Assembly (NCBI GenBank): GCA_017654935.2
Contig: CM065693.1
Location: forward strand, 10,559,457-10,623,456
Direction of reading: 5' to 3'
Origin: Phymorhynchus buccinoides
Taxonomy: Eukaryota > Mollusca > Gastropoda > Neogastropoda > Raphitomidae
DNA length: 64,000 bases
Shown: piece after piece, positions 12,923 through 25,300 of the stretch
Layout of the letters: every line of letters begins with the position of its first letter
How positions within the stretch are numbered: position 1 is the stretch's first letter
Notes under the pieces: model-generated
The model's database searches: none
Told to the model about the DNA's origin: nothing
Seen by the model: the letters and a program-made list of their open reading frames with translations, nothing else
Made by a program: the position numbers and the translations under genes

Positions 12923-13010
12923 GAGCAGAGGCTGTAGGTCAGATCACAGTGTGTCATTCACAGCGTTCAGGAGAACGAAAGTATCAAACATCATTCCCAC
13001 AGTGCTGCTC
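12923..13010 (-). ncRNA. box C/D snoRNA, SNORD59-like, type A copy 2
   Basis: 88 nt on the minus strand, with GAGCAG/CTGCTC and CTGTGGG/CCTACAG stem halves, box C ATGATGT, guide ACTTTCGTTCT, D' CTGA, C' TGAATGA and box D CTGA. It sits at the very outer edge of the left arm and mirrors the copy at 45,225. Same predicted 18S target as the other type A copies. Confidence 0.75.
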
Positions 13011-13137
13011 CCCATCCAAACATATAACAGATAGCTTTGATCCTTGGACAATTAAAACAAATTCAGTCCAATGAGACCACACAAAAAAACGCAAGTTTTA
13101 ACATGTCAAAATGTGTTTGCCAATGAAGCTACCATTA

Positions 13138-13878
13138 GGCCAAATAAAAAAATATGTATGCTTCCGGGAACATGGCCCCCCAAAATAGGGTAGGTAGGTA
13201 GGTAGGCTTTCAAAATTTTTTTTTTTTTTTTTCGCGGTGCAAGATATCTGGTTGACATCGGCATCGTGAGTTCCGTTTCACTTCCTGACCCATTGCGTGT
13301 ATTCTTAGTTGTACAAACATCCTTCGTTGATAGGCCACGAAACACGAAATAAAACAAGTTTGCTTTCTTTTCTTTGCTCACTGCGCCTTAGAGGCCCTAC
13401 AACAGAACGAGAATCGCTGGCTGTAGCATTGAATTCGATAGTGTGCACCAAAACAAAAATGGCGGACTGAAAAGTTGTGCTCCTGAGTGACAATTTGTGT
13501 GATTGGACAAAGCCAGGGTCATCTGCCAATCAGAAACTTTGAGAGAAAGGATGCTCAGTTCGACTCAATATCGAGAAAGCAGCCGCGACTAGGCCTACAC
13601 ACTCTAAGTAAAAGTGCGTGCGTTTTTGTTTTTTTGCGTGAGTTGGGCCGCACTGTTCACGATTTTATGCGTCCTAGGGGGATAAATGCGGGAATCCCGC
13701 AAGACCGCACTCTAGAATCAACACAGAGTGCAATGGTTGTTTCCAATGCATCGTCTGGTCAAATTTCTTTTTTTTTCTGCTTTCTTTTGAAACTCGTCAA
13801 CAACAACAAAATTAGGGTCGGCAGCAAAAACTAGGCTCGGTCGGGTTACCGGAAACAGACATGGGTTTTTTCTTGGCC
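13138..13878. mobile_element. Harbinger-like non-autonomous element, 741 bp
   Basis: Terminal inverted repeats of about 35 bp: GGCCAAATAAAAAAATATG on one side and, in reverse complement, GGCCAAGAAAAAACCCATG on the other, each followed by a CTTCCGG or TTTCCGG block. Flanked by a 3-bp duplication TTA. GGCC ends with a TWA target are typical of PIF/Harbinger elements. Related units at 38,120 and 39,720 lack the insertion. Inside are ATGGCGG (13,459), ATTGG (13,502) and CCAAT (13,526), a promoter-like motif set. No transposase. Confidence 0.7.
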
Positions 13879-14613
13879 TTACCAAACACTGCCTTGAAAA
13901 GTGATAAGCATCCATCAATATTTGAATCAAGGCATACTTACAGTTAGACAAAGAATGAAATAGTGAGGCCAAGAGGAGAGATAACGAAATTGAACAAAGG
14001 GGGAGAACTCTCTTTCTAATTAACTCCCATCCACCAAAGTTCAGTACGATACCAATCATCTAGCAATGGGTGGATCATAACCAAAGGGAGACAAACAAGG
14101 CATCATTCTCAGACAAACACTACATGTACTGAAATCCCTCAAAGAAAAAATAAAATAAAAACGATGAACATTTCTTCAATGGCAATGGTAATTTCAAATT
14201 CTTCGGATGGGGACGTAAAGCAACTCTAACCTGCCCGTGGTATGCACGTGAAACTCCCACAATGACGCACTCTCCAGGTGGGATGAACACAAATTTCACA
14301 GAGACAAGTCCCTGTGACATGCTACATAATTTCCAAAATAACAATGTCAGTGTTGTTTTTTTAACATTAATTCTTTGACTCAATCCAGCCGCCCTGTGCC
14401 TGACAAAAGGCATACCAGTGCAACCAGATATGGATATCATACCTATATACAAGTCATATATTTATATATAACATATATATTACAAAGCTGAAAAGGGAAG
14501 TATAAAGCTTTGAAATTAAAAATATGCCAAACATTTTGATTTGACAAAAATACTGAATAAAAGCATGAACTAGTCTTAAGTATTTCTTATCTTTATAATG
14601 AACTCCAGAGGAT

Positions 14614-14698
14614 GGTTTGCTCAGAGCAAAAACATAATTTGTCTAATCACGGATATTTCATTGGATTGACAGATTCAAATGTGACATCATCGCAAACC
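14614..14698 (-). ncRNA. box C/D snoRNA-like, type B, copy 2
   Basis: 85 nt on the minus strand: GGTTTGC, box C GATGATG, and at the other end box D CTGA followed by GCAAACC. The terminal stem is perfect. Internal sequence includes ATCCGTGATT, which is conserved in all copies. Mirrors 43,536-43,620. Target unassigned. Confidence 0.7.
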
Positions 14699-14793
14699 AA
14701 CCTTTGTATAAATTAGACAATGTCACAAGCTTCAACCAACATGTCACACTAATCACAGTCTAGTAAACTTCTCATGAGCAAACATTTCTTGAA

Positions 14794-15143
14794 CAGGCAT
14801 GGGAATTAGAGAAGATAAAAAAGACTGAAAATTGGGGTCTGGAAGCAGGCATAGGAACAAGGAATAAAAAAAAACACCTGAAAACCGTGTGTGTTGGGAT
14901 ACAGCCCACAGAAAATGAAGCTCCTTCTGTTATGTTAAAAATAGTATTAGAGATGACATATATTTAGTTCATTTTGCATTCATTTATAACAAATAACTTA
15001 AGTTTTACTCATTGGGCTTCTTTTTTTTATCTCATAAAAGTCCTCTTGGACCATCAAAAAAGCTGAAACTTGCCAAAAAAAAGACTGAAGAGGACCATCC
15101 AAAAAGCTGAAATCAGCCAAAAGTCTGACAATTCCCATGCCTG
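14794..15143. mobile_element. MITE with CAGGCATGGG termini, complete copy
   Basis: 350 bp bounded by CAGGCATGGGAATT and AATTCCCATGCCTG. A 6-bp target duplication CTTGAA is present on both sides. The ends resemble those of the element at 9,985 (CAGGCAT, then GAATTGTC or GACAATTC), so they are related families. No ORF. Confidence 0.78.
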
Positions 15144-15269
15144 CTTGAAGTAGGAAGCAAAAGTTTTGCAGAGGTAGCAAAAGCACAAGAATTAGTTTTT
15201 AAAAAAGGTCATCCCCAAATGAACTATGAAGGGGTGCACTTTTTTTCATATCCCCATAATCAGGACACT

Positions 15270-15514
15270 TTAACCCTTTCACCGCCAAAGTCGCATTTTA
15301 GCACCACAGTGATTTAACACCTATGTCACTAAAAGGCATCAAATTAGGGTCAATTATCCAAAGACCCTACTGTCTTAGTTTTGGGAAGTAAGGATAGACC
15401 TTATTTTTATATGTCACAGAAGAATCCCCAATTCTGCAGATGGATTTTGTTCTCTACCCAGGTAAATGTAATGGAAATGTTTGGCTGAAATATGGCTGGT
15501 GGTGAAAGGGTTAA
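15270..15514. mobile_element. piggyBac-like MITE (TTAA target), copy 2
   Basis: 245 bp bounded by TTAACCCTTTCACCGCC and GGTGGTGAAAGGGTTAA. Same family as 12,222 and 57,825; mirrored at 42,720. Confidence 0.78.
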
Positions 15515-16054
15515 CCATGTAGCTAGTTTTGAAAAGCAAATTGAGCCAACTTACGACTAAGCTATTTTTTTCCCCTCGCTTTTTACTGACTCACGGCACA
15601 AGAGGTTCCCTCTTCACTACTTCAGTCAGAAAAAGTCAGAACAAGAATTCTACTAGAATTCTCCTGCAAGAGTTGTCAGTTACTCGGAAGTAGAATCCTA
15701 GAATTTCTAGGGTTCTGCTTCTGAGAAACAACTCTTGCAGCCTGAGTCATTCACCACGTTTCTTAACTGGAATGTGGAAATCGGGGGTGGCTACAGTAGC
15801 TAAAACAAGCCATCTGCTCAAATTAAATAAAACATCTGAAAAAAAGTTGATAAGCAGTTTGGGCACGGACCCTCTGAAATTCTTCAAATACAGAGTAGTC
15901 TGTTGCAAGACACTTGGGGAATGTTTCGTAATGATGATTGATCATAATTATTGACTTTACATTTCAAACACTTGCTTTAGATAATGACAACAAAGACTTT
16001 TTATATTATTACATGGAATTGAACACCATTCTCACCCGACAAAAGAGAAGATTA

Positions 16055-16271
16055 GGGCTCCCAATCGTCCCGCAAAACAAGGGGTCCCAGGGACTCCTTC
16101 ACTTACAGTATAGAGGGTCATAGAGGCGGGATAGAGGGTCCCAGTGGCATTGCGAATGCTAAAAACAATTTTTTATAGTGCATCCCTGGGACCCCCTGCA
16201 CATTTTTTTAGAGGGTCCTTTAGAATTCTAGTCCTTCATAGACCCTCAAATGGGGTTCCCTGGAAGCCCTG
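16055..16271. mobile_element. hAT-like MITE, copy 3, with 8-bp target duplication
   Basis: Internal blocks match the copies at 11,048 and 12,569. The 8-bp sequence GAAGATTA stands on both sides (16,047-16,054 and 16,272-16,279), as expected for hAT. The left end has lost the CA of the canonical CAGGG. Confidence 0.7.
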
Positions 16272-16379
16272 GAAGATTACCTTTTTTGTAACCAAGACTC
16301 GTTGACTGCCTGATGACTCTCCTCTGGAATAGCAGTTCAGGCATTCAATTTGGGCGAGATATGCAGGCCATCAGATCAT

Positions 16380-16540
16380 GCAGGGATGTCCGCATGACTG
16401 ACAGGATGTCCCCATGACTGACAGGATGTCCGCATGACTGACAGGATGTCCCCATGACTGACAGGATGTCCGCATGATTGACAGGATGTCCCCATGACTG
16501 ACAGGATGTTTGCATGACTGACAGGATGTCCGCATGACTG
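16380..16540. repeat. 20-bp minisatellite, 8 copies
   Basis: Unit GCATGACTGACAGGATGTCC, with copies alternating between CGCATGACTG and CCCATGACTG, so a 40-bp higher-order period is visible. Mirrored at 41,697-41,857. There are no unique spacers. Confidence 0.9.
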
Positions 16541-16647
16541 GTTTCCACTCTGTAATCAGAGTACACATCATAATTACTGAATCAATCTCTAAGACCAGAA
16601 TGAATGTATTTCACATTTGTCTGAAACGCATAAATCTTACTCTAATA

Positions 16648-16828
16648 CAGTGGAACCTCCCTATCAAGACCTTCCCTATTAAGACTCCGGGGCTCTAAGA
16701 TGCGACCCCAACATTTGTCACCAATTGTTTTCCCCCTTCTTATCCGGACTACTGATTGTCCACCTCTCTATTAAGACCTCTTTATTGGATGGATGGTTTT
16801 TCAAGGTCTTATTAGGGAGGTTCCACTG
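16648..16828. mobile_element. mariner/pogo-like MITE with TA target
   Basis: 181 bp with ends CAGTGGAACCTCCCTA and TTAGGGAGGTTCCACTG, flanked by TA on each side. The CAGTGGAACCTC end resembles pogo/Tigger-type termini. No ORF. Mirrored at 41,409-41,589. Confidence 0.68.
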
Positions 16829-17248
16829 TACTGAATTTAATTTTAAAAACAAATGTCCACTGAATTTTGCCTTCTTGTTGATTATGTTGTTCACAGACAA
16901 AATAATCAGTCCTGTTTTTTTTGCGTAATTAGACGGCTTTCTGAAAGTAGCCCAATGAATTAACAATTATGAAGAAAAACAAATTCTTCAGCTCTTGGAA
17001 GCAGTGAAAACGCTGAAGAAATGTAATCCCTGTAAAGAGAATGTCCTTTTTTCTCTAGACTTAATAAGTTAGTGTTCACTGAATTTATCTCTGAAAATAC
17101 AATCTCAAAAGCTACATTATCTCTGAAAGCATAACGACATAATTCAGCATGTTTATTGAAGGTTGTATGGACATAATGCTTGATCATTATAGTGATCAAT
17201 ACAATGTTTGTACTACCACCCCACCCCCATCATTAGAAACAAATAATT

Positions 17249-17336
17249 GAGCAGAGGCTGTAGGTCAGATCACAGTGTGTCAGTCACAGAGTTCAGGAGA
17301 ACGAAAGTATTGAGCATCATTCCTACAGCTCTTCTC
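17249..17336 (-). ncRNA. box C/D snoRNA, SNORD59-like, diverged type A copy 3
   Basis: Minus strand. This variant keeps the guide ACTTTCGTTCT next to D' CTGA, box C ATGATGC, a C'-like TGACTGA, box D CTGA and the perfect stem CTGTAGG/CCTACAG, while the outer stem (GAGAAGAG against CTCTGCTC) has changed. Conservation of guide and boxes within diverged surroundings argues for function, at least until recently. Mirrors 40,901-40,988. Confidence 0.68.
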
Positions 17337-18266
17337 ACTGTAAGTTATAAACACGCATCAGATATATCTCTTTTGAGGTTGATGTAACCCCTTCCCTACT
17401 ACCTGGTGTGTGATGTCATAACTTTTGATGTCATAGTCATGGAATGATGGTTTTTGGTTTAAAGGGGCTCCCTGACGGATGTGTTTTTGCAAGAAACATG
17501 TCGAGATCACCAGGAAATCGCAGAGATCGCAACATTCACTTTGCTCTGGTTTCCTAGAAATCAAACCGTCAAATCGGCGATAACTCCTTGGCGGAGGTGC
17601 TGGGAGTCAAATTATTTCAGTGAAATGGCCGTCTGAGTTTGACCAAATAGAAATTTCCACTAACAAGCCTTTTTATACATTTTTTAAAAAGTTAAACAAA
17701 AGGAGTTTCGCTCACAACAAAGGATATAGCTCCATTTCTGTTTTACTGCACTATAAAGAATAAAAAGCTTCAACCACTCTCAGTGACCTCCACACACCCC
17801 ATCCAAAATGGCTTCTCACTCCGGCAACTCCGCCAAGGAGGAATCGCTCTTTTGTGAGGTGCATATCACCTTATAAACTAGGGCGCCTTTTGCTTTAATT
17901 GTTTTCAGATTTTTTTTGAAAATGGCCCAAGTTCACCTTATACGCAGCAGCGCCTAATGATCCGAAAAAATATTGTAGTTGAATCGAGTTCACAACTGAA
18001 TTTTCTTCCAACAAAAATGGTTGGAGAATGTGAGGCGGCTTTAAGGATTAGCTTTACTAAGTCAGACTACGCAAATTACTAACTCACTGAAAACAAAATG
18101 GCCACTGACTGTTTTCTACAAAAAAGAAGAATTCCTGTTACTTTATGTAACCCACTTATCTTTTGAACACAATGCTTATAATTACTAAATGTCTTTTTTT
18201 TTTTAAATATGCCTTTGTTGAGCAATGACTAAATAAATGATACACTATTTTTCCCAACACAGCAGA

Positions 18267-18354
18267 GAGCAGAGGCTGTAGGTCAGATCACAGTGTGTCA
18301 TTCACAGCGTTCAGGAGAACGAAAGTATCAAACATCATTCCCACAGTGCTGCTC
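18267..18354 (-). ncRNA. box C/D snoRNA, SNORD59-like, type A copy 4
   Basis: 88 nt on the minus strand with all four boxes, both stem segments and the 11-nt 18S guide, as at 45,225. It is paired with the type B copy at 19,040 in one unit of about 0.85 kb. Mirrors 39,883 (the outer right-arm copy). Confidence 0.75.
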
Positions 18355-19039
18355 CCCATACAAACACACAACAGATAGCTTTGATCCTAGGGCATTTTAT
18401 AAACAAACCAATCAGAAAAATACTATTTGACCCTAGGACATGTTTTTTTTAAACAGAAAATCAGCCTAACAAGACCAAACATTATACCGTATAAGTTTCA
18501 ACATGAAACCACCAAATGGAGCCACCAAACACTTCCTTGAAAAGTGCTCAACATCAAACAAACATGTTGTTACACAAACAGACATACTGCAATCCAATGG
18601 AGAAAAAATATTCTTAAAAAATCTTAACAGTTCTTCAATGGTAACGGTATTTTGAAATGTGCCATTTATCTCGCTGCTTATTTTCAAATCAAGGTCTATT
18701 TATTTCCAAAAATCCCTGTACATGGAAATCAATCAGTATCAGTGTTGCCAATTGGAGCCCATTTCACCCTATGCCCGAAAATAGACGCACTAGCGCAACC
18801 ACCAGTGCCTGCACCGATAAACTATCATGTCTGGATAACATACCTAATGCCAGTAATGGTGAAGAAAAGATTCATGTACTGTATAGACCACAAAGTGAAA
18901 CAAGCTTTTATAGTCTTGAAATATGCCAAACATTCTGATTCACCAAAATATAATGTACAAAAATAAATTACTGGATAAAAGCATGAACTAGTCTGTTCAG
19001 TGTTCATCATCTTCTATTTTATAATGCACTACAAAGGAT

Positions 19040-19115
19040 GGTTTGCTCAGAAAATTGGTCAAATCACGGATATTTCATTGGATTGACAGATTAAAATGTG
19101 ACATCATCGCAAACC
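19040..19115 (-). ncRNA. box C/D snoRNA-like, type B, copy 3 (short form)
   Basis: 76 nt on the minus strand with the perfect GGTTTGC/GCAAACC stem and intact GATGATG and CTGA. Compared with the 85-nt copies it lacks 9 nt just upstream of box D, where a D-box guide would lie. The same deletion occurs in the inner right-arm copy at 37,532. Confidence 0.68.
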
Positions 19116-19793
19116 AGCCTTTATCTTTAGAACTCACACTGCCATACTAGTTAAGTGAGCAGTAGTTTCATCAAACATTTTTCAGTTTAGCAAACTTTCT
19201 AGTTAGCAGATATAATGAAGCAGGACGCAGATTATTTTTTTATAACTATAAAGAATCAAGATCGCCCTTTGGAAAGTGAAATAAATTAAATCTAAAATGG
19301 TCAAAGACAAACAGTCATAACTATAAGAATAATTCTAAAAATGATGAAGATGATCCACAAATGATGGGACAAACAGTTTTTCATACCGTAAGTGGTAGAT
19401 TTTTAGCAATGTTATGGATTGTAAACTGAGTCTACTTTCTAAGACTAACGTATTTTTCTGTGATAAGCTTTTCTGAAAAGATGTGTTTTTAAAGAGGATT
19501 TAAATTCTGAGATTGTGGGAGCATGACGGATTGAATACGGAAGACTGTTCCAGACAATAGGTCCAATTAACATAATTGTACTAAATCAGCCAACCTGAGT
19601 TTGGCCATAGATTTAGTTGCTACATGTCTCATCAGGGGTTTCCTAGTTCATGACACACTTGCAATATTGGAACCTTACCTCCCTTAAAAGACCTTCAAAC
19701 ATCATCCAAAATGAAGTCTTAAATGGGAGGGAGTTTATAAGGGAGGTAATTTTAATACTTACAAAGAAGGGCAATGTCTCAGAGAAGTAGGTC

Positions 19794-20010
19794 TTAAACT
19801 CTTTCTATACTAACCTGCGCTCTCGTCGCAGGGCATGCGCACAACGCCTCGTTACTAAGGTAACAGGATATCGCATGTGAACTTTAAAAATTCATAGTTC
19901 ATAGATTAACAGTCATGCGTGCTTCAAAGTGGCTCAGAGGGCTACTACTACGTTTCATTCATGCCTTGACACTGACTGGCTGGTTGTAGGCTTTATTTTG
20001 GGACCTTAAT
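19794..20010. mobile_element. partial TTAA-bounded element
   Basis: Begins TTAAACTCTTTCTATACTA and matches, in reverse complement, the end of the larger element at 20,162-20,883, but is internally deleted. It ends where the CAGGCATGGG MITE begins (20,014). Confidence 0.5.
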
Positions 20011-20013
20011 ATT

Positions 20014-20940
20014 CAGGCATGGGAATTAGAGAAGACAAAAAAGACTGAAAATTGGGGTCTGGAAGCAGGCATAGGAACAAGGAATTTAAAAAAACCACCT
20101 GAAAACCGTGTGTGTTGGGATACAGCCCCCAGAAAATGAAGCTTCTTCTGTTATCTAAGCCTTAACTCATTCCATGCTGGCCAGTTGCTTCCCTTTGCAA
20201 GCATTCTGTACTGGCCGATTTGCATAGGTTGCCAAAAAATTATTTTCTAAATAATGGTAACAGATACAAACGTGACATTTTGGCAATATGTACACAATAT
20301 ACAGTACTAACACCTGCAACAGTTTCAAAACATCCACTTGATTAGTTTTGATTTGTGATATTTTAAAATAAATGCATGCTTTGTTAAGCCAGGCACACTC
20401 ATAATAGCGAAAATATAATTTTAAGGTCCCAAAATAGCCTACAGCCAATGAGGACGTAAAACTTAAATTTACTAGCCTACAGCCAGTTTACACACATCCA
20501 TTTTATCATTGATACATCTGTATTAATATTTTAAAAATCGGGACTTTACTGGTTTCATACTGCCTCCGGGCATTGCCTCCAGTATTGTTCCCACCATATT
20601 TGTATTTACAAATGTCCCATATGTGTCTGATTCAGACCAAGAGGACGTAAAACACCATTTTCGTCGTCAGCCTACAGCCAGCCAGTCAGTGTGGAGAAGC
20701 AATAAAGATCGTTTTATAAAAATGAAAAAAAGTAGTAGCCCTCTGAGCCACTTTGAAGCACGCATGACTTAACCTATGAACTATGAATTTTTAAAGTGCA
20801 CATGCGATATCCCGTTACCTTAGTAACGAGACGTTGTGCGCATGCCCTGCGACGAGAGCGCAGGTTAGTATAGAAAGAGTTAAAAACAGTATTAGAGATA
20901 AGACTGATATATTTAGTTCATTTTGCATTCATTTAAACAA
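20014..20940. mobile_element. CAGGCATGGG MITE, interrupted and 3'-truncated
   Basis: Starts CAGGCATGGGAATTAGAG and follows the complete copy at 14,794. It is interrupted at 20,162 by a TTAA element and resumes at 20,884 (AAACAGTATTAGAG). It leaves the consensus near 20,935 without the right terminus. Confidence 0.65.
20162..20883. mobile_element. 722-bp TTAA-bounded non-autonomous element
   Basis: Ends TTAACTCATTCCATGCTGG and, in reverse complement of the other side, TTAACTCTTTCTATACTAA: imperfect terminal inverted repeats on TTAA, so piggyBac-like. An inner segment shares an ACGTCCTC ... ACATATGGGACAT block with the foldback element at 54,130. Mirrored at 35,777-36,494. Confidence 0.62.
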
Positions 20941-21408
20941 AGAAGGCAAAAGACTTGCGCACGTGTCCGAATTTCCCCATTTTATGCGTTAAACTTTTAT
21001 CCTTCTTTCTTCCACTTATTTAGGGTTTTCTGTACAGAACTTACGTGTCTAATGTGAACCCGGCCTACTGGTACACATCCACGTCATCTCCCCCGTCGTA
21101 GGCGGCGGTGCCCCCTCAGTCGATGGATGGAGAGGTAGGAAGAGGGCCAGACCCCTTTCCTCAGGACGTTGATCGTGTCCGCCTGAGCGCTGGTGGTCCC
21201 CATGGCCCAGCAGGAACCGCAATCTGGAAACATGCACAGCCACAACATGCATAAAATTACCCTATTTTATGCGCTAGCAATTCAACAGTAGCAGTAGTAG
21301 TAATTAGGGACAGAACAAGCCATGAAGCTTTTTAGGAGTCCCATCGTTTTAAACTTTGGCAGGTATTATTTAGGTCAAGGTTTGTACGGTTACAAAAATT
21401 TCCTATAA

Positions 21409-21999
21409 GGCCCCCCCCCAAAATAGGTGTGGTTACGGTAACATGGCCAAAAAAAATGGGGTAAGTAGGTAGGCCCTAACGGTTTTTTTATTTTTTAATT
21501 TTTGTTGTCGAGATCGTCGAGTGGTGTTGAAATGTCCAGTTCGAAAGCACCCTCGTATTTTCAGAAATATGAGCGCATGGCTCCATCAGAACTGATTCTA
21601 GGATTTTTAAAAAGTGGAGGCCCCCCCCCTAAGAATGAAAAAAAGGGGGTAAGGTCCAATGGATACGAGGGGAAATCGAAATCGAAGAGCATCGTTGTCC
21701 GCTTCTTTTTGAAGAAAATTCAACATGGCGGGTAGGACTCTCGCAACTTCTTGTCGGTAAAAAGAGATGAACGCGATTGGTTGATTTACACCAACATTGT
21801 AAAGGAACCAATGAAATCTCGAGAAATCCGATGCTTTCGGTTTGTGCAGACGACGGATTTAGCAGACGACGAAGGAATTCCCGCAGCGATCTGTAAAAAG
21901 TGCAGGCAGTTAGAACTGCAAATATGCGGGCGTCGGCCCGCGCTTAGACCCAATTTTTGCGGGAAGGAACAGATTTGGGGGGGGGGGGGGGGGGGGGGT

Positions 22000-22046
<47 letters not shown>

Positions 22047-22303
22047 GCACCAATCCTGCGCCCTAGAATCAACTCTGCTCCATTGAAAAGGCAAATGACG
22101 CCATTTTGCAAAGACACGTGGACGTTCAACACGTTAGAGTTATGTCCCATGCTGGGCATTCCCCGATTGAACTTGCGTGTGATGCATCTCTCTTTTTCTT
22201 TTTTTTTTGACGAGGCCAAAAAAGAGTCATAGGGTCGCCCCCCCAAAATAGGGTAGGTCGGGATACCGTAAGTGTAACCACACCTATTTTGTTGTTGTTG
22301 GCC
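21409..22303. mobile_element. Harbinger-like element, 895 bp, with long G tract
   Basis: Terminal inverted repeats with AAATAGGTGTGGTTAC near each GGCC end, and a 3-bp TAA target on both sides. Internally it has ATGGCGG (21,725), ATTGG (21,776) and CCAAT (21,808) in the same order as the element at 13,138. A 68-base G run with one T lies at 21,977-22,044. Its right end abuts the LINE reading frame. Confidence 0.68.
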
Positions 22304-22330
22304 TAAACTAAATTAATCAAAGCTTCTAAA

Positions 22331-25300
22331 TTGGCACAATTCTCGAGTATTCTCGCCGGTCAAGAAACGCCATTTCCCCAACCCCACCTTTCCCAACATC
22401 TGGATTCCATTTCGTCCATCCCTACAGCATACCACCATCCCGCCACTACAGCGTCTCTTTCTTCAGAAGAGGGATTCGTTCCCTCCATCTCCACCCCCAC
22501 TACCCACCACCACCCCTCCCTCCTTGTTCCTTTCGCCCACATCTCTTACTCCAGGCAACAGCTTTTATCTGTGGCCCCATCAACACTGGACCCCTGTATA
22601 GTGGATGCTATTAGAGGGGCAGGAATTGGTTACCACCTCCCTCGCGCTCGAACACATAGAGGGGGACGTCGAAAGCAGAAGAAAATCGGCATTGTGTGTG
22701 GAAACAGGCCTGACCCTGCCACTACTACTCAACCCCCGCCAGCTGACAGCAGTAAATCCTCAGAGCAACTACACGACGTGTCATCCTCGTGTTCCCGTCT
22801 CCCAGACAGCGCTAGGCCTAGTAATAGGCTTAGCGACAGTACAACGGCTACAACTAAGCGTTTGGCAGCTAACACGGACAACTTGATTCAAATTCCTCTT
22901 TCCTCCTCTGTTCGCAAGAACACTAAACTTACAGTTGCCTCTTTCAACGCCCAATCTGTTGGCCCAAATTGTAGACAGAAAAGAGCTGGCATCACTTCCT
23001 TCATCACCGACAATGACATTGACCTACTGTTTGTGGTAGAGACATGGCTCAAACCGCAAGGGGATGAAGCCGTTTGTGCAGATTTGACCCCTGAGGGTTA
23101 TGCCATCAAGTCTCTGCCACGCCCCTCTCGTCGTGGTGGCGGTATCGCTGTTATCTACAGAGACACCCTCACCCCCCACCTCACCTTCAACTCTACCTTC
23201 CCGTTCGACCATTCTTCCTTCGAACTGTTCCAAGTCTCGCTGACCTCACAGCATAGTGTGTTGCATTGTATGTGTGTGTATCGTCCTTGGCCCACGTCTG
23301 TAAATAAACTGACTGAAACTTTGTTTTTTGAACAATTCCCTTGTCTGCTTGACCATTGTAACACGCTTCATGGAAACCTGTGTCTGTTAGGGGATTTTAA
23401 TTTTCATGTTGACTCTCCCACTGATCGTAGCTCTATTAAGTTTTTAGAAGTGTTAGATATGTACAATCTTCATCAATCTGTGTCCGGACCCACTCACAAA
23501 CATGGCCACACTCTGGACTTGGTGATAGAAAGGCCCAGTGATGGAGTTCACCGATCCTCAGAGGTCAATCATGACCTCGAGTCTGACCATGTTTGTGTTG
23601 TGAGTTTGTTTGACATAGAGCTCCCTGTCCACAAACACGTGTACCGCAGCGTCAGAAATATCCGCGCAATCGACAGAACTGTTTTCGGAAATGATATCAA
23701 AGTAGAATTATCTAAGTACACATCTAGTTCTTGTACTGCCGCTGAGTACGATAGCGCCCTTCGGTCAGTATTGGACAAACATGCTCCTGTTTCTTCACGC
23801 AAAGTTTCTTCTAGCAGAGAATCAAGTCCTTGGTTTAGTGTGATGCCTAACGAAATAAAAGAAGCAAAGAAAAAACGAAGACAGGCCCAAGCACAATCAG
23901 ATTCTTCAGGGCTCACTGTACATAAACAAATATATAATAAAGCTAAAAATTGTGTGACTTTCTTGACAGATCAGGCAAAAACGATGTACTACAGTACCAA
24001 AATTGCAGCGGCAAGATCTAGTAAAGAACTGTATTCTATTACAAACAAACTGTGTGCAAGGGTTAAACCTACCAAACTTCCGACTGTTTACCCCCCACCA
24101 TCATTGCCATGTGTGTTTTCTGATTTCTTTCATTCCAAAATTGAGAACATTAGGAAAGAGCTTGACTTGCAGCCCACTGTTTCACACCCCCTAGGCAAAG
24201 ATTTTGTAGGCTCCCCTCTTGTTGCTTTTTCGCCTGTGTCTGAGAAAGATGTCTTTGATGTTTTGAAAAGATCTGCCCCCAAGACGTGTGACCTTGACCC
24301 TTTACCAACCCCTTTGTTGTATGAATGTCTTGATGTTGTTGTGCCTGTCATGACTCAGATCATAAACGACTCTTTACTGAGTGGTGTTTTCCCTGACCTG
24401 TACAAAACTGCTCTTGTTAAACCCTTGATAAAGAAGCCTACCATGGATCATAATGACTTGAAAAGTTATCGGCCTGTGTCCAACTTAGCGTTTGTCTCCA
24501 AAATAATCGAGAAAATTGTCCTTGCACAATTGTCTAACCATCTGTCAGCAAACAATTTGTTCAACCCCCTCCAGTCTGCCTATCGACCTGCTCACAGCAC
24601 TGAAACGGCTCTGACTAAAGTTCTTAACGATCTCCTCTTAGCTCTTGACAATGGAAAAGTGTCAGTCTTGACCCTCCTAGATCTGTCGGCAGCATTTGAT
24701 ACAATAGATCACACCATTCTTCTATCCCGGCTGGAACGTGTTTTTGGAATCCATTCTACAGTTCTACAGTGGTTCTCCTCATATCTAACAAATCGCTTTC
24801 AGACTGTCTTGATCAACAACTGCAGTTCAGATCCGAAGTTAATTTCTTGTGGTGTACCTCAGGGATCTGTATTGGGGCCAGTTCTCTTTGTCCTGTACAC
24901 TGCTCCTCTCTCTGATGTTTTTGCTAGTCACTCTGTTATTGACCATTCCTTTGCTGATGATACCCAGCTTCAAAAATCGGCGGAACCTACCCAACTTGAC
25001 AGCGCTATTCAGTCTATGGAATCCTGCCTTCATGATGTCAAATCCTGGATGACATGCAACAAATTAAAACTTAATGATGACAAAACGGAAGCTCTGATTG
25101 TTTCCTCTCAGCGTATGTCTGCAACGATATCTCTTCCAGAAACTCTTACAGTTGGCAATGCTTGTGTTCAGTTTTCTAAGTCAGCAAAGAATCTCGGAGT
25201 TACCCTCGATTCAAATCTTACAATGCATAAACAGGTTATTAATCTCATACGTTCCATCAATTATGAGCTCAGACGAATCAGTGCTGTTCGACACTTTCTG

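Larger units (their letters stand above)
10310..13010. repeat. tandem duplication, two diverged copies of about 1.2-1.3 kb
   Basis: The segment at about 10,310-11,476 recurs at about 11,675-13,010 in the same order: SINE body, a block with the phrase AACCAGTTAAAATCACAG, an AGGGCTCCC MITE, then a type A snoRNA. The second copy has an extra 211-bp TTAA-bounded MITE (12,222-12,432). Apart from that insertion the copies differ by scattered substitutions and small indels. Confidence 0.8.

Noticed and set aside
14120..14452. 110-aa ORF on the minus strand with a SINE-like core
   Set aside because: The stretch resembles the SINE body in a diverged snoRNA unit and no protein is recognised.
16380..16540. 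CRISPR-like look of the 20-bp repeats
   Set aside because: No unique spacers, contiguous units and a eukaryotic context. An ordinary minisatellite.
18466..18966. ORFs of 60-140 aa conserved between arms and tandem copies (e.g. 37,681-37,995, 39,271-39,693)
   Set aside because: They are conserved only because the DNA is duplicated. Copies differ by indels that break the frames, and no protein family is recognised.
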